Positions 1 through 10,612 of a DNA stretch of 64,000 nucleotides are shown here, in pieces (the first letter of the stretch is position 1; each line of letters begins with the position of its first letter). This DNA is from Ascaphus truei. Lineage: Eukaryota > Chordata > Amphibia > Anura > Ascaphidae. The translations under genes were made by a program, and so were the position numbers. The notes under the pieces are model-generated. The model was not told the DNA's origin. It saw nothing but the letters and a program-made list of their open reading frames with translations, and searched no databases. The stretch covers positions 290,657,141-290,721,140 of the forward strand of contig CM071567.1 of NCBI GenBank assembly GCA_036426205.1, read 5' to 3'.

Positions 1-27
1 ACTGATTTGATTGGCTTACATTGAGAA

Positions 28-332
28 CTAGTGCTTGTAATGTCCTTTTACATTTTGGATTTCTTTAGGAACTTGGATGATGACTTTTTGAATTTGTGAC
101 AGTTCTGATATTGACCTTTCATGCATCCTTTCATGCAGTGACAGCATCCTTTCAAGCACTGACATCATTTCTGAATGGCGACGATTTTCTTCACCCAAGA
201 TTCGTTCTTCAGAAGCTGCAATAGCTGAGTAGGTGTCACGAGCAGGAGGACTTGAATGCTGGGTTAATCCAGGAGTGTCAACATCTTCATGGTCACTTGA
301 GTGAATTTGTCCTTGAGCGGCAACATCTGGTT
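28..332 (-). CDS. Last exon of the MYB/SANT-like gene
   Basis: An acceptor (TTTGTAG) ends at 333. The exon begins with AA, which completes a Glu codon with the G left by the 81-bp exon, and stays open to TAG at 30-28. It encodes about 100 residues: an acidic, Ser/Pro-rich stretch followed by a charged helix with regularly spaced Leu/Met (residues near MMSVLERMLSLHERMHERS). This resembles the C-terminal coiled-coil of MYB/SANT transposon proteins. The exon was not listed as a Met-initiated frame because it starts mid-codon. The transposase gene and the far terminal repeat, if present, lie beyond position 1. Confidence 0.62.
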
Positions 333-705
333 CTACAAAGAAAGAAAGACATTCTGAACTTCCATGGAACTTTCACTTTGTTTTCACTATAATGATAGTT
401 GTTCTCATAGTATAACACATAACATGTTTCCATAATTTATCATTTGTGTCCAATTAAAAGATTATGCTTGAAGTAACAATGATGTTTCGACTCAGTGTGA
501 AAGAAGAATGAATTACAGGTTGTTGTAACCTAACAACTCCTAGTTGATAGTTTAAAACACACACAATACATGTTGTCAGGAAACACTACATCTTCTGTGA
601 CAATAACTGATGTGAAGTTCATTACATGTGAAAGGCATTTATTTTGCATGGCAAATGAAATTCTTCAAATGTACACATTATATGCGCTGCACCTCATACA
701 CTCAC
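333..705 (-). other. Intron of the MYB/SANT-like gene
   Basis: This is AT-rich sequence between the donor at 705 and the acceptor at 333. No other coding or repeat feature was recognised. The left boundary of the 4-kb palindrome falls inside it at about 566. Confidence 0.45.
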
Positions 706-786
706 CTTCCATTCTTGATGATGACCTTGATGAGCCAGGTGATGAGACATGTTCAGTGTCAGGTGACCCAGGAGCTGCAGGAGCAA
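706..786 (-). CDS. Internal 81-bp exon of the MYB/SANT-like gene
   Basis: On the minus strand a pyrimidine-rich acceptor ending AG (788-787) is followed by 81 bp and a GTGAGT donor (705-700). Read with the one-base overhang of exon 1, the frame is open and gives a Pro/Ser-rich acidic linker (APAAPGSPDTEHVSSPGS). It ends with a one-base overhang that fits the next exon. A second, inverted copy lies on the plus strand at about 4322-4407 inside the palindrome. That copy has small indels that break the frame. The splice-phase agreement on both sides is the main reason for calling an exon. Confidence 0.6.
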
Positions 787-1274
787 CTATATAGAAGAAT
801 AACATCAGAATTTAATTGACATGTGTACATAATTAACATGAAGTATCTGTAGTGGGAGTAGTTATGGCTAAATATCAGCATCACATAACGAAATGACAAT
901 GATATGGTTCGGCCAATCTGAATATTATCCATCTTAACAAATGTTCATGTGAACCTAATCGGCACATTTATTTTAAACACCATACAACATACAATGTTCA
1001 TGCATGAATGCGTTGTAAAATTAAGTGTTCTGTTGTACATACACTGCATATGTTGTGTAGTAATCTAACAATTATAATGTACATCACTACCATGACAGCA
1101 AAGTTGACTCTGCTTATAATTCAGTACCTAATTGTGGAAATGTGAATGAATGTTTTTAGTGATCTGTCTGAACATTTAAGAGAAGCAGGTGTAGCGCTCA
1201 ATGTGGCTGACACTCATCAACACCTGCAGTATGTCGCTCACAGATGGTACTGGTGTGATAAGGTGGCGTATCTA

Positions 1275-1670
1275 CACTGGCGACACACTTTATTCGAGCT
1301 CGGCAAGTCCCACGAATTCGGCTATACCCGGGTGTATTGAGGTTTGTGACTGTTTTCTGCCCGAGTGCATTGGGTTATTTCCAGGCAGGGATTGAAGCAT
1401 TTTATTCCCGCTGGCTGCAATACTGTACAGTATATATATATATACTGCATTACAATTCATGAATTTATGCCATCTGGTAGACACGCGAAGCATTGCAGCC
1501 TATTAAATCCTAATCATTATAATTTAACAGATCAGCCGCCCGTCAGCCAGGCATGAACCCAGGCTGGGAAGGCAAACGCAACGGGGCTTGTCAGAGGTGA
1601 GGAGCGGCGCATTCCAGGTATCTGCCAGGTACATAGTGGGTATTTACTCGAATAAAGTGTGTCGGTGCAG
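1275..1670 (+). mobile_element. 0.4-kb TA-flanked MITE, copy A
   Basis: The element starts CACTGGCGACACACTTTATT and ends, on the opposite strand, with CTGCACCGACACACTTTATT. This gives near-identical terminal inverted repeats of about 24 bp, and TA sits directly outside both ends (1273-1274, 1671-1672). It has an internal TA repeat (about 1433-1443) and no transposase. TA duplication suggests a Tc1/mariner-type mover, but the terminal sequence does not match a family I can name. Three other copies lie at 3426, 17030 and 18335. Confidence 0.75.
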
Positions 1671-2225
1671 TATAAGGTTAAAATAAGATATGACTGAACG
1701 AATGACTAACGTATGTTTTCATATATAGTGGCCTAGTGGCTGAAAGTTTTCAGATAATTACCATTTCAAATGAATGTGATAAACTTCTGTTCACCTTGTC
1801 AGCTTGTAACAGCTGTAGTCCCTCCCCCAAGACGTGACACCACCCTGACCTTTTATTTGATTCTACCACCTGTAAGCCGTCCCACAAGACTTGACCCTAC
1901 CATGACCCTGTGATCTGGCTCTGTGCCCGACCCACCCCCTCTGTTCACCTCTATGCTGTGATTACATATTAATTGCAGCTGGTTTCACACACCGGTACAT
2001 GAGCGAAATAAAAATATGAAGTGACCTACATATGAACACAATTAAATACCATATGGTACATGTTCCTATTTATGCTCACATTATACTACATGAAGCGAAA
2101 CAAGAGCTTTAATAAAACATAACGAATGTGTTTGTGCAAATTATTTATGTTCGCCTTTGAATGCACAATATTCCATGCAAGACTTGATTAGGCAGTAATG
2201 GCCTGTTTTTAGGTGTAACATAGAT

Positions 2226-2249
2226 TATCACTAATATATACATATATAT

Positions 2250-2292
<43 letters not shown>
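2226..2292. repeat. AT dinucleotide tract
   Basis: An imperfect (TA)n run in the left palindrome arm. Its mirror lies at about 2752-2805. Confidence 0.9.
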
Positions 2293-2751
2293 TATACTGT
2301 ATGTATCGACACACATGAAATAGTGAATTATGCATTTGTGTGCACAGACACAGTACTGTGACAAAGATTACACATACATTATTGTGACAAAGAATGAGTG
2401 CGGGTGTGCTTTGTTGTTATGCATGTTAACCCATTGTTTGTACAAAGATTCACACATACATTCAGCTTTGAACTATAGGGCAAAGATGTTGAATGCTTTG
2501 TAAGGTAGAAGGTTGCAGTGTGTGTCATTTGGAAGATCATTACACATAATCCCTTCATGCTGGTCAAGTTGTGTATGTTTACTCATAATGATGTCTAATG
2601 TGTTACATGCACAACAAAGCCAAACAAAGCACACCCGGCACTCATTCTTTGTCACAATAAATTAGTGTAATCTTTGTCACAGTAAGTACTGTGTCTGTGC
2701 ACACAAATGCATAATTCGCTATTTTCATGTGTGTCGATACTACAGTATATA

Positions 2752-2805
2752 CATAATATATAATATTATATATATATATAATATATATATATGATATATA
2801 TAATG
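2752..2805. repeat. AT dinucleotide tract, mirror copy
   Basis: An imperfect (TA)n run in the right palindrome arm, differing in length from the left-arm tract. Confidence 0.9.
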
Positions 2806-3425
2806 GATATATTATTTGCTGGATCCTATTTACACACCTAAAAGTAAAAAAAAAACCAGTGCCATTACAACTGAGACTTGCAACCTCGCAATAACCTATC
2901 TCTTGCATGCGAGTAACCTGTCCCGTCTTCTCTTCATTGTGCATTCAAAGGCGAACATAAATAATTTGCACAAACACATTCGTTATGTTTTATTAAAGCT
3001 CTTGTTTCGTTCATGTAGTATAAGGTTGAGCAAATAGAACATGACCATATGGTATTTAATTGTGTTCATATGTAGTCACTTCATATTTTATTTCGCTCAT
3101 GTACCGGTGTGTGAAACCAGCTGCAATATATTAATCACACAAGCATAGAGGTGAACAGAGGGGTGGGTCGGGCACAGCCAGCTCACAGGTCATGGTAGGG
3201 TCAAGTTCTTTGGGACGGCTTACAGGTGGTAGAATCAAATAAAGGTCAGGGTGGTGTCACGTCTATGGGGGAGGGACTACAGCTGTTACAGCATGACAAG
3301 GGTGAACAGAAGTTTATCACATTCATTTGAAATGGTAATTATCTGAAAACTTTCAGCCACTAGCACAGCTACACTATATATGAAACTACGTAGTCATTGT
3401 CATTATTCAGTTTATCTAACCTGTA

Positions 3426-3830
3426 CTAACGCACCGACACATTTATTGCGAGTAATACCCACTATGTACCTGGCAGATACCTGGAATGCGCCGCTCCTCA
3501 CCTCTGACAAGCCCGTCTTGCGTTTGCCTTCCCAGCCTGGTTCATGCCTGGCTGACGGGCGGCTGATCTTGTTAAATTATAATGATTAGGATTTAATAGG
3601 CTGCAATGCTTCGCTGGTCTACCAGAGGCATAAATTCATGAATTGTAATGCAGTATATATATATTATCGTCACAGTATTGCAGCCAGCGGAATAAAATGC
3701 TCAATCCACTGCCTCAACTGCCTGAAATACCCAATGCACTCGGGCGAAAAAAGTCACAAACCTCAATACACAGACCCGGTATACCCGAATTCGTGGACTA
3801 GCCGAGCTCGAATAAAGTGTGTCGCCAGTG
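3426..3830 (-). mobile_element. 0.4-kb TA-flanked MITE, copy B
   Basis: This is the mirror copy in the right arm of the first palindrome, with TA at 3424-3425 and 3831-3832. Its 5' terminal repeat has substitutions and its interior has several single-base gaps relative to copy A. It sits at the same relative position as copy A, so it came from duplication of the arm and is not an independent insertion. Confidence 0.7.
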
Positions 3831-4854
3831 TAGATACGCCCCATATATACACACAGTACCATTCTGTGAGCGACATACTGCAGTGTTGATGAGTGTCAGC
3901 CACATTGAGCGCTACACCTGCTTCTCTTAAATTTTCAGACAGATCACTAAAAACATTCATTATCACACATTTTCCACAATGTACTGAATTATAGCAGAGT
4001 CAACTTTGCTGTCATGGTAGTGATGTACATTATAATTGTTAGATTACTACACAACATAGCAGTGTATGTACAACAGAACACTTAATTTTACAATCAACGC
4101 ATTCAGGCATGAACATGTATGTTGTATGGTGTTTAAATAAATGTGCCGATTAGGTTCACATAACTTTTGTTAAATGAAGATGATAATATTCAGATTGGCC
4201 GAACCATATCATTGTCATTTCGTTTGTGATGGCTGATTTAGCCATAACTACTCCCACTACGATACTTCATGTTAATTATGTACACATGTCAATTAAATTC
4301 TGAGTTTATTCTTCTATATAGTTGCTCCTGCAGCTCCTGGGTCGCACCTGACTAACTGAACATGTCTCATCACCTGGCTCATCAGGTCATCATCAAGAAT
4401 GGAAGGTGAGTGTATAGGTGCAGCGCATATAATGTGTACATTTGAAGAATTCATTTGCCATGCAAAATAAATGCCTTTCTCACATGTAATGAACTTCACA
4501 TCAGTTATTGTCACAGAAGATGTAGTGTTTCCTGACAACATGTATTTATAAAAACGAGCAGTTTCCTAAACTGCTACCTGTTCCAAGAGATACCAAACAT
4601 GTTGGTTTAGGTTGAATATGTGTAGCACATGCGCATTTACGTGTAAACATACAAATCTAAGGAAGCTTGCATGAATATTGTATGAACTCTGGCAAAATTT
4701 TAGACTGATTGTTATGGTCGTTATAAAGCATGAAGGAATATGTGTGTAACAATTAATTTTAATTGATAGATAGAGAATAATAGTTTGATATTAAGACATC
4801 TCACATGACCTATGATAACATGTCTTTGAACAATCAATGCAAAGATAGACTTAC

Positions 4855-5353
4855 CTAGTAAATGCCCATACAGAGAGTCATAGTGCTCCAAAATCCCTGT
4901 GACAAGAACTCTGTTTTCCTCTTCATTGAACCAAGGATTACGTGGCCGCTCCAGACGTTTCCTCCAAACACGTGCAGCCACAGAGCTTGGCTGCTGCTGA
5001 CTGGACTCTCCTTCTTCCAAAGGAAGAAACTCCAAAAGCGGGCCACCACCAACCACCCCACCACCAGACACACCAGTAGCACCAGCAACAGACACCCCAG
5101 CAGCACCAGCAACATACACCCCACCAGCACCAGCAACAGACACCCCAGCAGCACCAGCAACAGAGCCACCAGCAGCACTCGCACTCGCACTCACAGCAAC
5201 ACCACACACACTCCCAGCAACACCACTCGCACTCGCAGCAACAGCACTCCCCTGAATTCTACATTCACTCAGACGCGTACTCACATGACTACCAGTACCA
5301 CTCACACCAGCATCACTTTTCCCACGCCTTTCGGCCATACCTATAGCACTCAC
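4855..5353 (-). CDS. Exon 1 of a Harbinger-type MYB/SANT-like DNA-binding protein
   Basis: The frame opens with Met at 5353 and runs 166 codons plus one base to a canonical donor (GTAAGT, minus strand, 4854-4849). Residues about 35-105 are a Gly/Ala/Val/Ser-rich repeat made from an (AGCACC)-like tandem. Residues about 132-166 read as the start of a MYB/SANT-like domain (PRNPWFNEEENRVLV, then EHYDSLYGHLLG). Proteins of this type are the DNA-binding partner of the transposase in PIF/Harbinger elements and also occur as domesticated host genes. The exon that should complete the SANT fold is not visible downstream, so it is either lost or missing from the assembly. The exon lies just inside a terminal-repeat-like end at 5833, which supports a transposon origin. 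The plus-strand frame across the same bases is an antisense shadow. Confidence 0.72.
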
Positions 5354-5833
5354 AAAGAACAGAAAATAAATTTAAAGACAATCGCACTGAACACTTACAA
5401 AGTGAAAACAAGACAAAGATGTTCACAAAACAACACAGGACAAACCTCTCACAATACACAACAACTCTCTCAGTCAATATGAAATATGTAAATCGCCCAC
5501 CTCTGTGTGTCTCTCTCTCTTTCTCTCTCTCCCAACAACACAGAGAATGAATAAAAATACACGCTGCCTTTAAATGGGCCGCTCAATCCAAAACATGCTT
5601 GCTTCGGCAGATTAAGCAAGAAGTTTAATTGGCGAACTTAACACCACCCCGCCATGCACGCCGATAAACCTGTGTGTGATCGGCAAATCATCGGTAGAGT
5701 GGGACCAAATGTTTTCGGCTTGATTCGGAAGGGATTCGGCACTCATTGCTTACGGTGAGGGAAAATCGGCAGAATCATGCCGATAAGGAACACTTGGCGA
5801 GAGGACTTTTTCGGCGCTTACAGCATAGAGTCC
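5354..5833 (-). promoter_or_regulatory. 5' end of the Harbinger-like unit: terminal repeat and upstream region
   Basis: Between exon 1 and the outer end lie a CT-rich tract (5505-5530) and GC-rich sequence with repeated CGGCA/GCCGA motifs. Read inward on the minus strand from 5833, the end is GGACTCTATGCTGTAAGCGC. It resembles the ends at 40985, 58011 and 60185 in this window, so it belongs to a family of element ends. It abuts the Ty3 RT remnant with CTA at the junction, which fits the 3-bp target duplication used by Harbinger elements. The other end lies outside the window. Confidence 0.45.
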
Positions 5834-5933
5834 TAGGTCATGTTTAATTACCCTAGCTCTACCTTGCTTTTGTAGAGAAGACTTCTTTGTTTCTTCTCAC
5901 TAGGTTCTGGACCTCTCGTTTCTGATGAATGGA
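5834..5933 (-). pseudogene. Start of reverse transcriptase, cut by the Harbinger-like unit
   Basis: Right after the integrase C-terminus the minus strand encodes a linker helix (HQKREVQNLVRRNKEVFST) and, after a frameshift, the conserved lead-in to RT (ARVIKHDL). It stops at 5833, where the inserted element begins. Its position after integrase is the evidence for the Gmr1 domain order. Confidence 0.6.
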
Positions 5934-6770
5934 CAGGGTTTGAGCTATGTTAACCTCTGGGTCAGTTTCTCGATTCTGTGACGGACCTGGGGGTACTAGG
6001 GTTAACAAGACCTCTCTATCTTTCCAGGGCTTAAGTAGGTTTACATGGTAGATTTGCTCAGGTTTCCTCCTACCTGGCTGTCTCACCTTGTAATTTACTT
6101 CTCCCACTCTTTCCAAGACCTCATATGGCCCATGCCACTTAGCAAGGAATTTACTCTCTACGGTGGGAACCAGAACTAGCACCCTGTCCCTGGATAAAAA
6201 ATTCTGACCCTAGCACCCTTATTATACATATTCCTCTGTGCCTCTTGAGCATTTTCCATGTGTTCCCTCACTATAGGTAGGACTGCAGCTATACGGTCCT
6301 GCATCTGGGCAACATGTTCTATTACACTTCTGTATGGGGTAACCTCGTGTTCCCAAGTCTCTTTGGCTATATCTAGTAAGCCCCTTGGGTGTCAGCCATA
6401 CAATAGTTCAAACGGGGAGAAGCCTGTGGATGATTGGGGAACCTCCCTAATGGCAAATAACAGGTATGGTAACAAACAATCCCAGTTTTTCCCATCCTTA
6501 TCAACCGCCCGGCGTAACATGCTCTTTAAGGTTTTATTGAACCGTTCCACTAAACCATCTGTTTGTGGATGATAGACTGAGGTTCTGAGATGCTTGATTT
6601 TTAGGAGTTTACATAACTCTTTTGTTACTTGAGACATAAATGGTGTTCCCTGGTCAGATAAGATCTCTTTAGGAATTCCGACCCAGGTAAACAGAACTAT
6701 TAACTCTTTTGCTATGTTTTTAGCAGAGGTGCTACGTAGGGGAACTGCCTCCGGATATCGGGAATTTTAC
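5934..6770 (-). pseudogene. Integrase of the Gmr1-type element (core and C-terminal domain)
   Basis: The minus strand is open from about 6765 with integrase core sequence: the PEAVPL segment, then the second catalytic Asp in LSDQGTPF, and the catalytic Glu in YHPQTDGLVERFNKTL. A break near 6200-6390 is followed by the C-terminal domain (WHGPYEVLERVG, then EQIYHVNLLKPW at 6145-6020). The N-terminal zinc-binding domain and the first catalytic Asp are missing through the deletion near 6770. Integrase inserts the element cDNA into the genome. Confidence 0.78.
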
Positions 6771-6863
6771 AGCACTCTTCCACTTTCCCCTTTTTATATG
6801 GGCCCTCGTCAACCTCCATTTCCGAAAAAGGGAAAGGATTTGTTTCTTCTGTTACTTCTTTAT

Positions 6864-7130
6864 TTATATTGAACTCTGGGCGCTATTCTGAGAGGAGGAC
6901 CACATTTTTAGAAAATGGGGAAAGTCGGTCCCTATTAACACATCATGTTCTAGTTTGGGTACTATACCCACTTTGAAATCTAAAGAACCAAACTCTGTTT
7001 CAATACGAATATCAACAGTGGAATATTCATGATTATCCCCATATATACAACAAATTGCCACTCTTTGTGAACTGTTTACCTGTTTTTTCCCAATGGGCAA
7101 CAGGTATTCGGACACTAGTGTAACCATACT
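6864..7130 (-). pseudogene. Retropepsin-like protease of the Gmr1-type element
   Basis: The frame continues from gag after a one-base shift near 7130. The expected Asp-Thr/Ser-Gly active site reads Asp-Phe-Gly, so the catalytic triplet is altered as well as split. The downstream flap and dimer region are recognisable (IETEFGSLDFKVG, then HDVLIGTDFP). After 6890 a short acidic linker leads to a deletion junction with the integrase core near 6770. The enzyme would process the Gag-Pol polyprotein. This copy is non-functional. Confidence 0.65.
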
Positions 7131-8314
7131 CCCAAAGTCAAAAGTGCCCGAACCCTTTTACCATTTACCTTTACAAATGCCCAGAGATGGTTATTCAAGG
7201 GGTCCTCTGGGCTAGGGCCCATACATTGGGACCACAACGAATAAGGTTCAACGCTGTTGCATTGCATTGGTTCAGCATTTAGTGGGCAGACTTTCGCGGT
7301 GTGGCCCCTCTCATAACAATTTACACATGTAGGTACATAGTCAGTGTCCCACTTAGAGCTCTTTTTCGGCTCCCCATGTTGGCTGTTGCCCTTAGTATGC
7401 GAGCCACTGTTGCTGGTGCTGTGTGAAGGCGGTTGTCGCTCTTCAGCCCCCCTTAACCCTGCTACCCTTTTACCATCTCTGGGAGAGTCCTGGAACCTTG
7501 GGTAGTGGGGATGCTCCATGACTACGGGTTGCGGGTGCTCTTCTGCTGCATTGTATCTTTCTACAAGGGCCACCAGCTCGTCTGCATTGTGGGGGTCACA
7601 CTGACTGACCCAACGGTGTAGGGCAGAGGGAAGTTTCCTCAAGAACTGGTCCATAACCAACTGTTCCACGATGTGGCTTTCTGAGTTGATCTCAGGTTGT
7701 AGCCATTTCCGAGCGAGGTGGATGAGGTCATACATCTGGCTTCGGGTGACTTTATCCAATGTGAAGGACCATGCGTGGAACCTTTGGGTGCGAACAGCCG
7801 TGGTTATGCCGAGGCGGGCGAGGATCTCGAACTTCAATTTTGCATAGACGTTAGCTTCGGCTGGCTCTAGATCAAAGTAAGCCTTCTGGGGTTCGCCACT
7901 TAAGAAGGATGCGATTAGACTGGCCCACTCAGCTTCTGACCAACCCTCTCTCTGTGCCGTGCGTTCAAAAGTGAGAAGATAGGTTTGAACATCATCCGAG
8001 GGCCCCATCTTCTGAAGGTAGTGGCTTGCCCTGGTCATTTTCGGGCCTGGGGCTGTGTCTGCCAGTGGAGTCTTAATGATAGTCTCTCTCAGGATCTCGA
8101 GTTCCTTCTGTAAGCCCTGGGCGAACCTTTGTTGCTCCTCTCTCAGCAAGCGGTTTGTCTCTTGCTGGGTTGCATTCGCCTCTTTCAGGGCTGCATTCGT
8201 CTGTTGCTGGTTTGCATTTGTCTGTTGCTGGTTTGCGTTCGCCTGTTGCTGGTTTTCATTCGTCTCTTTCTGGGCAGCGACATTGCGTACCAACGCACTC
8301 ACCACATCATCCAT
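7115..8314 (-). pseudogene. gag of the Gmr1-type element (SCAN-like capsid, zinc knuckle)
   Basis: The likely start is the Met at 8314 (MDDVVSALVRNV). The upstream extension of the frame is poly-Lys/Phe leader translation. Residues about 15-60 form a Gln/Asn/Thr repeat (NANQQQTNA units) expected to be coiled-coil. A helical capsid region with SCAN-like sequence follows (LRKLPSALHRWVSQ near residues 215-230). One zinc knuckle of CX2CX4HX4C form (CVNCYERGHTAKVC) follows. The frame runs into the start of protease and is lost at the active site through a one-base shift. Gag packages element RNA in cytoplasmic particles. Confidence 0.78.
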
Positions 8315-8393
8315 CTTGTTCGGGGGGAAGAAAAAGAGAAAAAAAAAACTCTTTTTTTTTAAAAGTTCTTTTACCCGCAGACCTTTTAGTGTT

Positions 8394-8414
8394 CTGCCCG
8401 CATTCTCCACCATA
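8394..8414 (-). other. Candidate primer-binding site and leader
   Basis: Directly after the LTR the minus strand reads TATGGTGGAGAATGCGGGC. A TGG within two or three bases of the LTR end is the usual position of a tRNA primer site. The tRNA was not identified. Confidence 0.45.
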
Positions 8415-9038
8415 TGTGACAAACGGCTTACTCCGGGGCTCCGCCGTCTGTCCAGGACTGTTAGAAAACGGTCTTTTAGGGTAGGTTAAATGATGAGGCG
8501 TAACGTGCTGTTCCTTTAAACAGGCTACTGCCTTGTTTATTCAGTCCCAGGCACTGAGACTGCCACACTGCATACAAAAGAAACACAAGCAAAACAAAAG
8601 CCTGCTCACATGAGCAATAACTTAACTGAGGTTTACCGTGACTGGGATTGAGGCGGCTTATCCGCTTCCAACAAACAAAAATAAGGAACTTTGCAATTTG
8701 ATAAAGGTACAAAATGATTTAACCTGTTTGGGGAGAGGCTTTTCCCCTCCCTGCTTCCAGCAGCCTTCCTGCCTCCAGTCTCTTGGGGAGAGGGGAGAGG
8801 AACCAGGAAATCAGCCTTACATACCTGATTTCCATCTAGCAGGACAGGTGACAGAAATCAGGCAGCAGACAAACTCTGGTCTGGATCCCTCACCCCTCAG
8901 TTCCAGCACTTGCCAAACTGTGGGATGGAGTGCATGCATTCTGAGGCTGCACTTTCCAGCCTAAACAGGATAGAAACTGTTCAGTATCCTGGGAGCCCTA
9001 TATATGGAATGTATTACCATCCCCTGGTTTCTGTCACA
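8415..9038 (-). repeat. 5' LTR of the Gmr1-type element
   Basis: On the minus strand it starts TGTGACAGAAACC at 9038 and ends GCCGTTTGTCACA at 8415, so it has the TG...CA form with 7-bp inverted ends TGTGACA/TGTCACA. Length is 624 bp. The partner LTR is not in the window, so the boundaries rest on the ends and on the position upstream of gag. Confidence 0.7.
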
Positions 9039-10249
9039 ATATATACATATTTTCTATATTTTAATAGAGTTACAAATATGTTGGAGAAGGTTCATGATGA
9101 CAAAAAGGGCAGCATACAGTATTTGCATAAATGTAACTAGAATATTTTACAAGAGCACTTTCACTACTAACTTCAGAATTCCCATGTTTAATTTGTTGGC
9201 ATAACATTGCACATCTATTCAGTCTACTGTATCTCGCCACCAAGTAGTATTAAAAAAAAGCAAGAATTTTAGATTCAATTTGTATTATGGAGCGATGAGA
9301 ATACCAGTTGTTTGCAAAAAATGTGAGTTTCACCATTTTTTGATAAATCAATTGGATTGCCAGAGCAAGAGTGACAACGCATCTAAAAAAGCCATTTGTG
9401 CGCAATGTGGACATCCAATAACAGCTTACAGAATAGCAAAGTTTACCGATACACTACTGAAATGCACTTTAGATGTGTTAAGTCACATTTCAAAGCTATT
9501 AGAATAGGCACCATAATTTATGCAAAAAATAAGTCAGATAAATCAGAGAATTACATCTGTAAAAGTACCAATTTCAAAAAGAAGAAAAATGAATAAAGAA
9601 GAGATACTGTAGACGAAAGGAAAATCAACAATTTTATACAACTGAAATAAAACATTATAATAATCTTGATGGATGAAAATTTAATTGAGAAAAAATTAGT
9701 GGGGTGTATGCTTTTCTTATTGGGTGAGAAATTAATTTGTGAATCTGTTAAAGTCTTTCCAGGGGGCCAAAGTGAGGTGAAATTTCCCCTTTGAGTCATT
9801 TTTTACATGAGCAAACTTTCCGTCAGCATCAGGTTAAATATACATTGCGTCAGAACATATTAGGAGGGAGCAGAAAGCTTCTTCCAAAAGCTGCTAGCAT
9901 GCATCTTGCAGCAGCTAAAAAAAATGTTTCATGCAGAGTTTTAAGAAGTAGTTTCCCCTAGAGTAGTTTTGACCAATCAAAGAGACAAGGATGTAAGGGG
10001 ATATCCAAGTCCAATCCAGCTGAAAACAAAATCTGGGAATTAACCAAATATTTGATAATGATAGAGCGTGACCAGCAAATATGCATAATTGTGTCAGTGT
10101 CCATAATTCCTCCAACAGAGACCACATGCCATAGGATACATTTTCCTTATGGGTTAAATGCAATCTCACCACAATTGTACGTGTTTTCTTTAAAGAGTTA
10201 ATCCAAGACTACTAATTTTTTTGAGATTTATTTAATTTTTACATACCTG
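9039..10249. other. No recognised feature
   Basis: This is AT-rich sequence outside the LTR. Short open frames (for example 9280-9507) show no codon bias or motif. I found no tRNA, no terminal repeats and no coding domain. Confidence 0.5.
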
Positions 10250-10612
10250 TACGGTTGAAGCAGGGGATCTCTGGAGCTGAATCCCATTAAGTCCAGCTGC
10301 AGGAACCCCTTGCTTTTGGAGATACGTAGCTGTGAATTAGGTGTTGGTAGCAGATCTCCTTGGCTACCAGGGTTCACAATATATCCTCTGGTCAGAAATC
10401 GCAGGCCCTGCGGCAATAGGTAGCCAAAATGTAATTGGTGTGACTTCCTATTGGCCCATGCAACGTGGGAGTTTCAAACTTGAAAGCCCTGCATGTTGAT
10501 TTAGAGCAGCAACTGGCACCTACTTTGGTGGTAAGTGTCTTCAGAGGTAGGGGCTCCCCAGAGCTGAAATCAACAGTGTTCCGCTCCGGAGACACCCTGC
10601 ATCAAATCTATA
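10250..10612. repeat. Degenerate foldback of the GAGCTGAAccgc hairpin family
   Basis: The left arm begins GCAGGGGATCTCTGGAGCTG, and the right arm ends with the inverse (CAGAGCTGAAATCAACAGTG to CTCCGGAGACACCCTGCAT). The centre includes an inverted TTGGCTACC / GGTAGCCAA pair. Better copies lie near 35480, 40060, 40428, 58245 and 59755. There is no coding capacity. Confidence 0.55.

Larger units (their letters stand above)
566..4549. repeat. Large imperfect palindrome, arms about 1.9 kb
   Basis: The left arm (about 566-2425) and right arm (about 2600-4549) are inverted copies with a spacer of about 180 bp. Each arm carries the 81-bp exon, a 0.4-kb MITE, a shared unique segment and an AT-repeat tract. 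Many differences between arms are one-base losses in homopolymers of the right arm, for example shorter runs of T, C and A around 3070-3300. That pattern is typical of unpolished long reads. The spacer is unlike a simple missed-adapter fold-back. Both a real inverted duplication in the intron and a gap-filling artefact remain possible. Confidence 0.85.
5834..9038 (-). mobile_element. Gmr1-type Ty3/gypsy retrotransposon, 5' part
   Basis: On the minus strand the order is LTR (9038-8415), primer-site-like sequence, gag, protease, integrase, then the first residues of reverse transcriptase, where the Harbinger-like unit interrupts. Integrase upstream of RT is the order of the Gmr1 group of deuterostome Ty3 elements, as in Ty1/copia. 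The rest of RT, RNase H and the 3' LTR are expected beyond position 1, on the far side of the inserted unit. The element is degenerate: there is a frameshift at the gag/protease junction, a deletion between protease and the integrase core, and a frameshift at the RT start. Confidence 0.8.

Noticed and set aside
4862..5482. 206-codon plus-strand frame rich in Ser, Thr and Asn
   Set aside because: Antisense shadow of the repeat-coding exon 1. No domain, and the minus strand has the MYB/SANT match and a splice donor.
8055..8489. Plus-strand frames over the gag start
   Set aside because: Antisense to the Gln/Asn repeat of gag, which has the zinc knuckle and protease in order on the minus strand.
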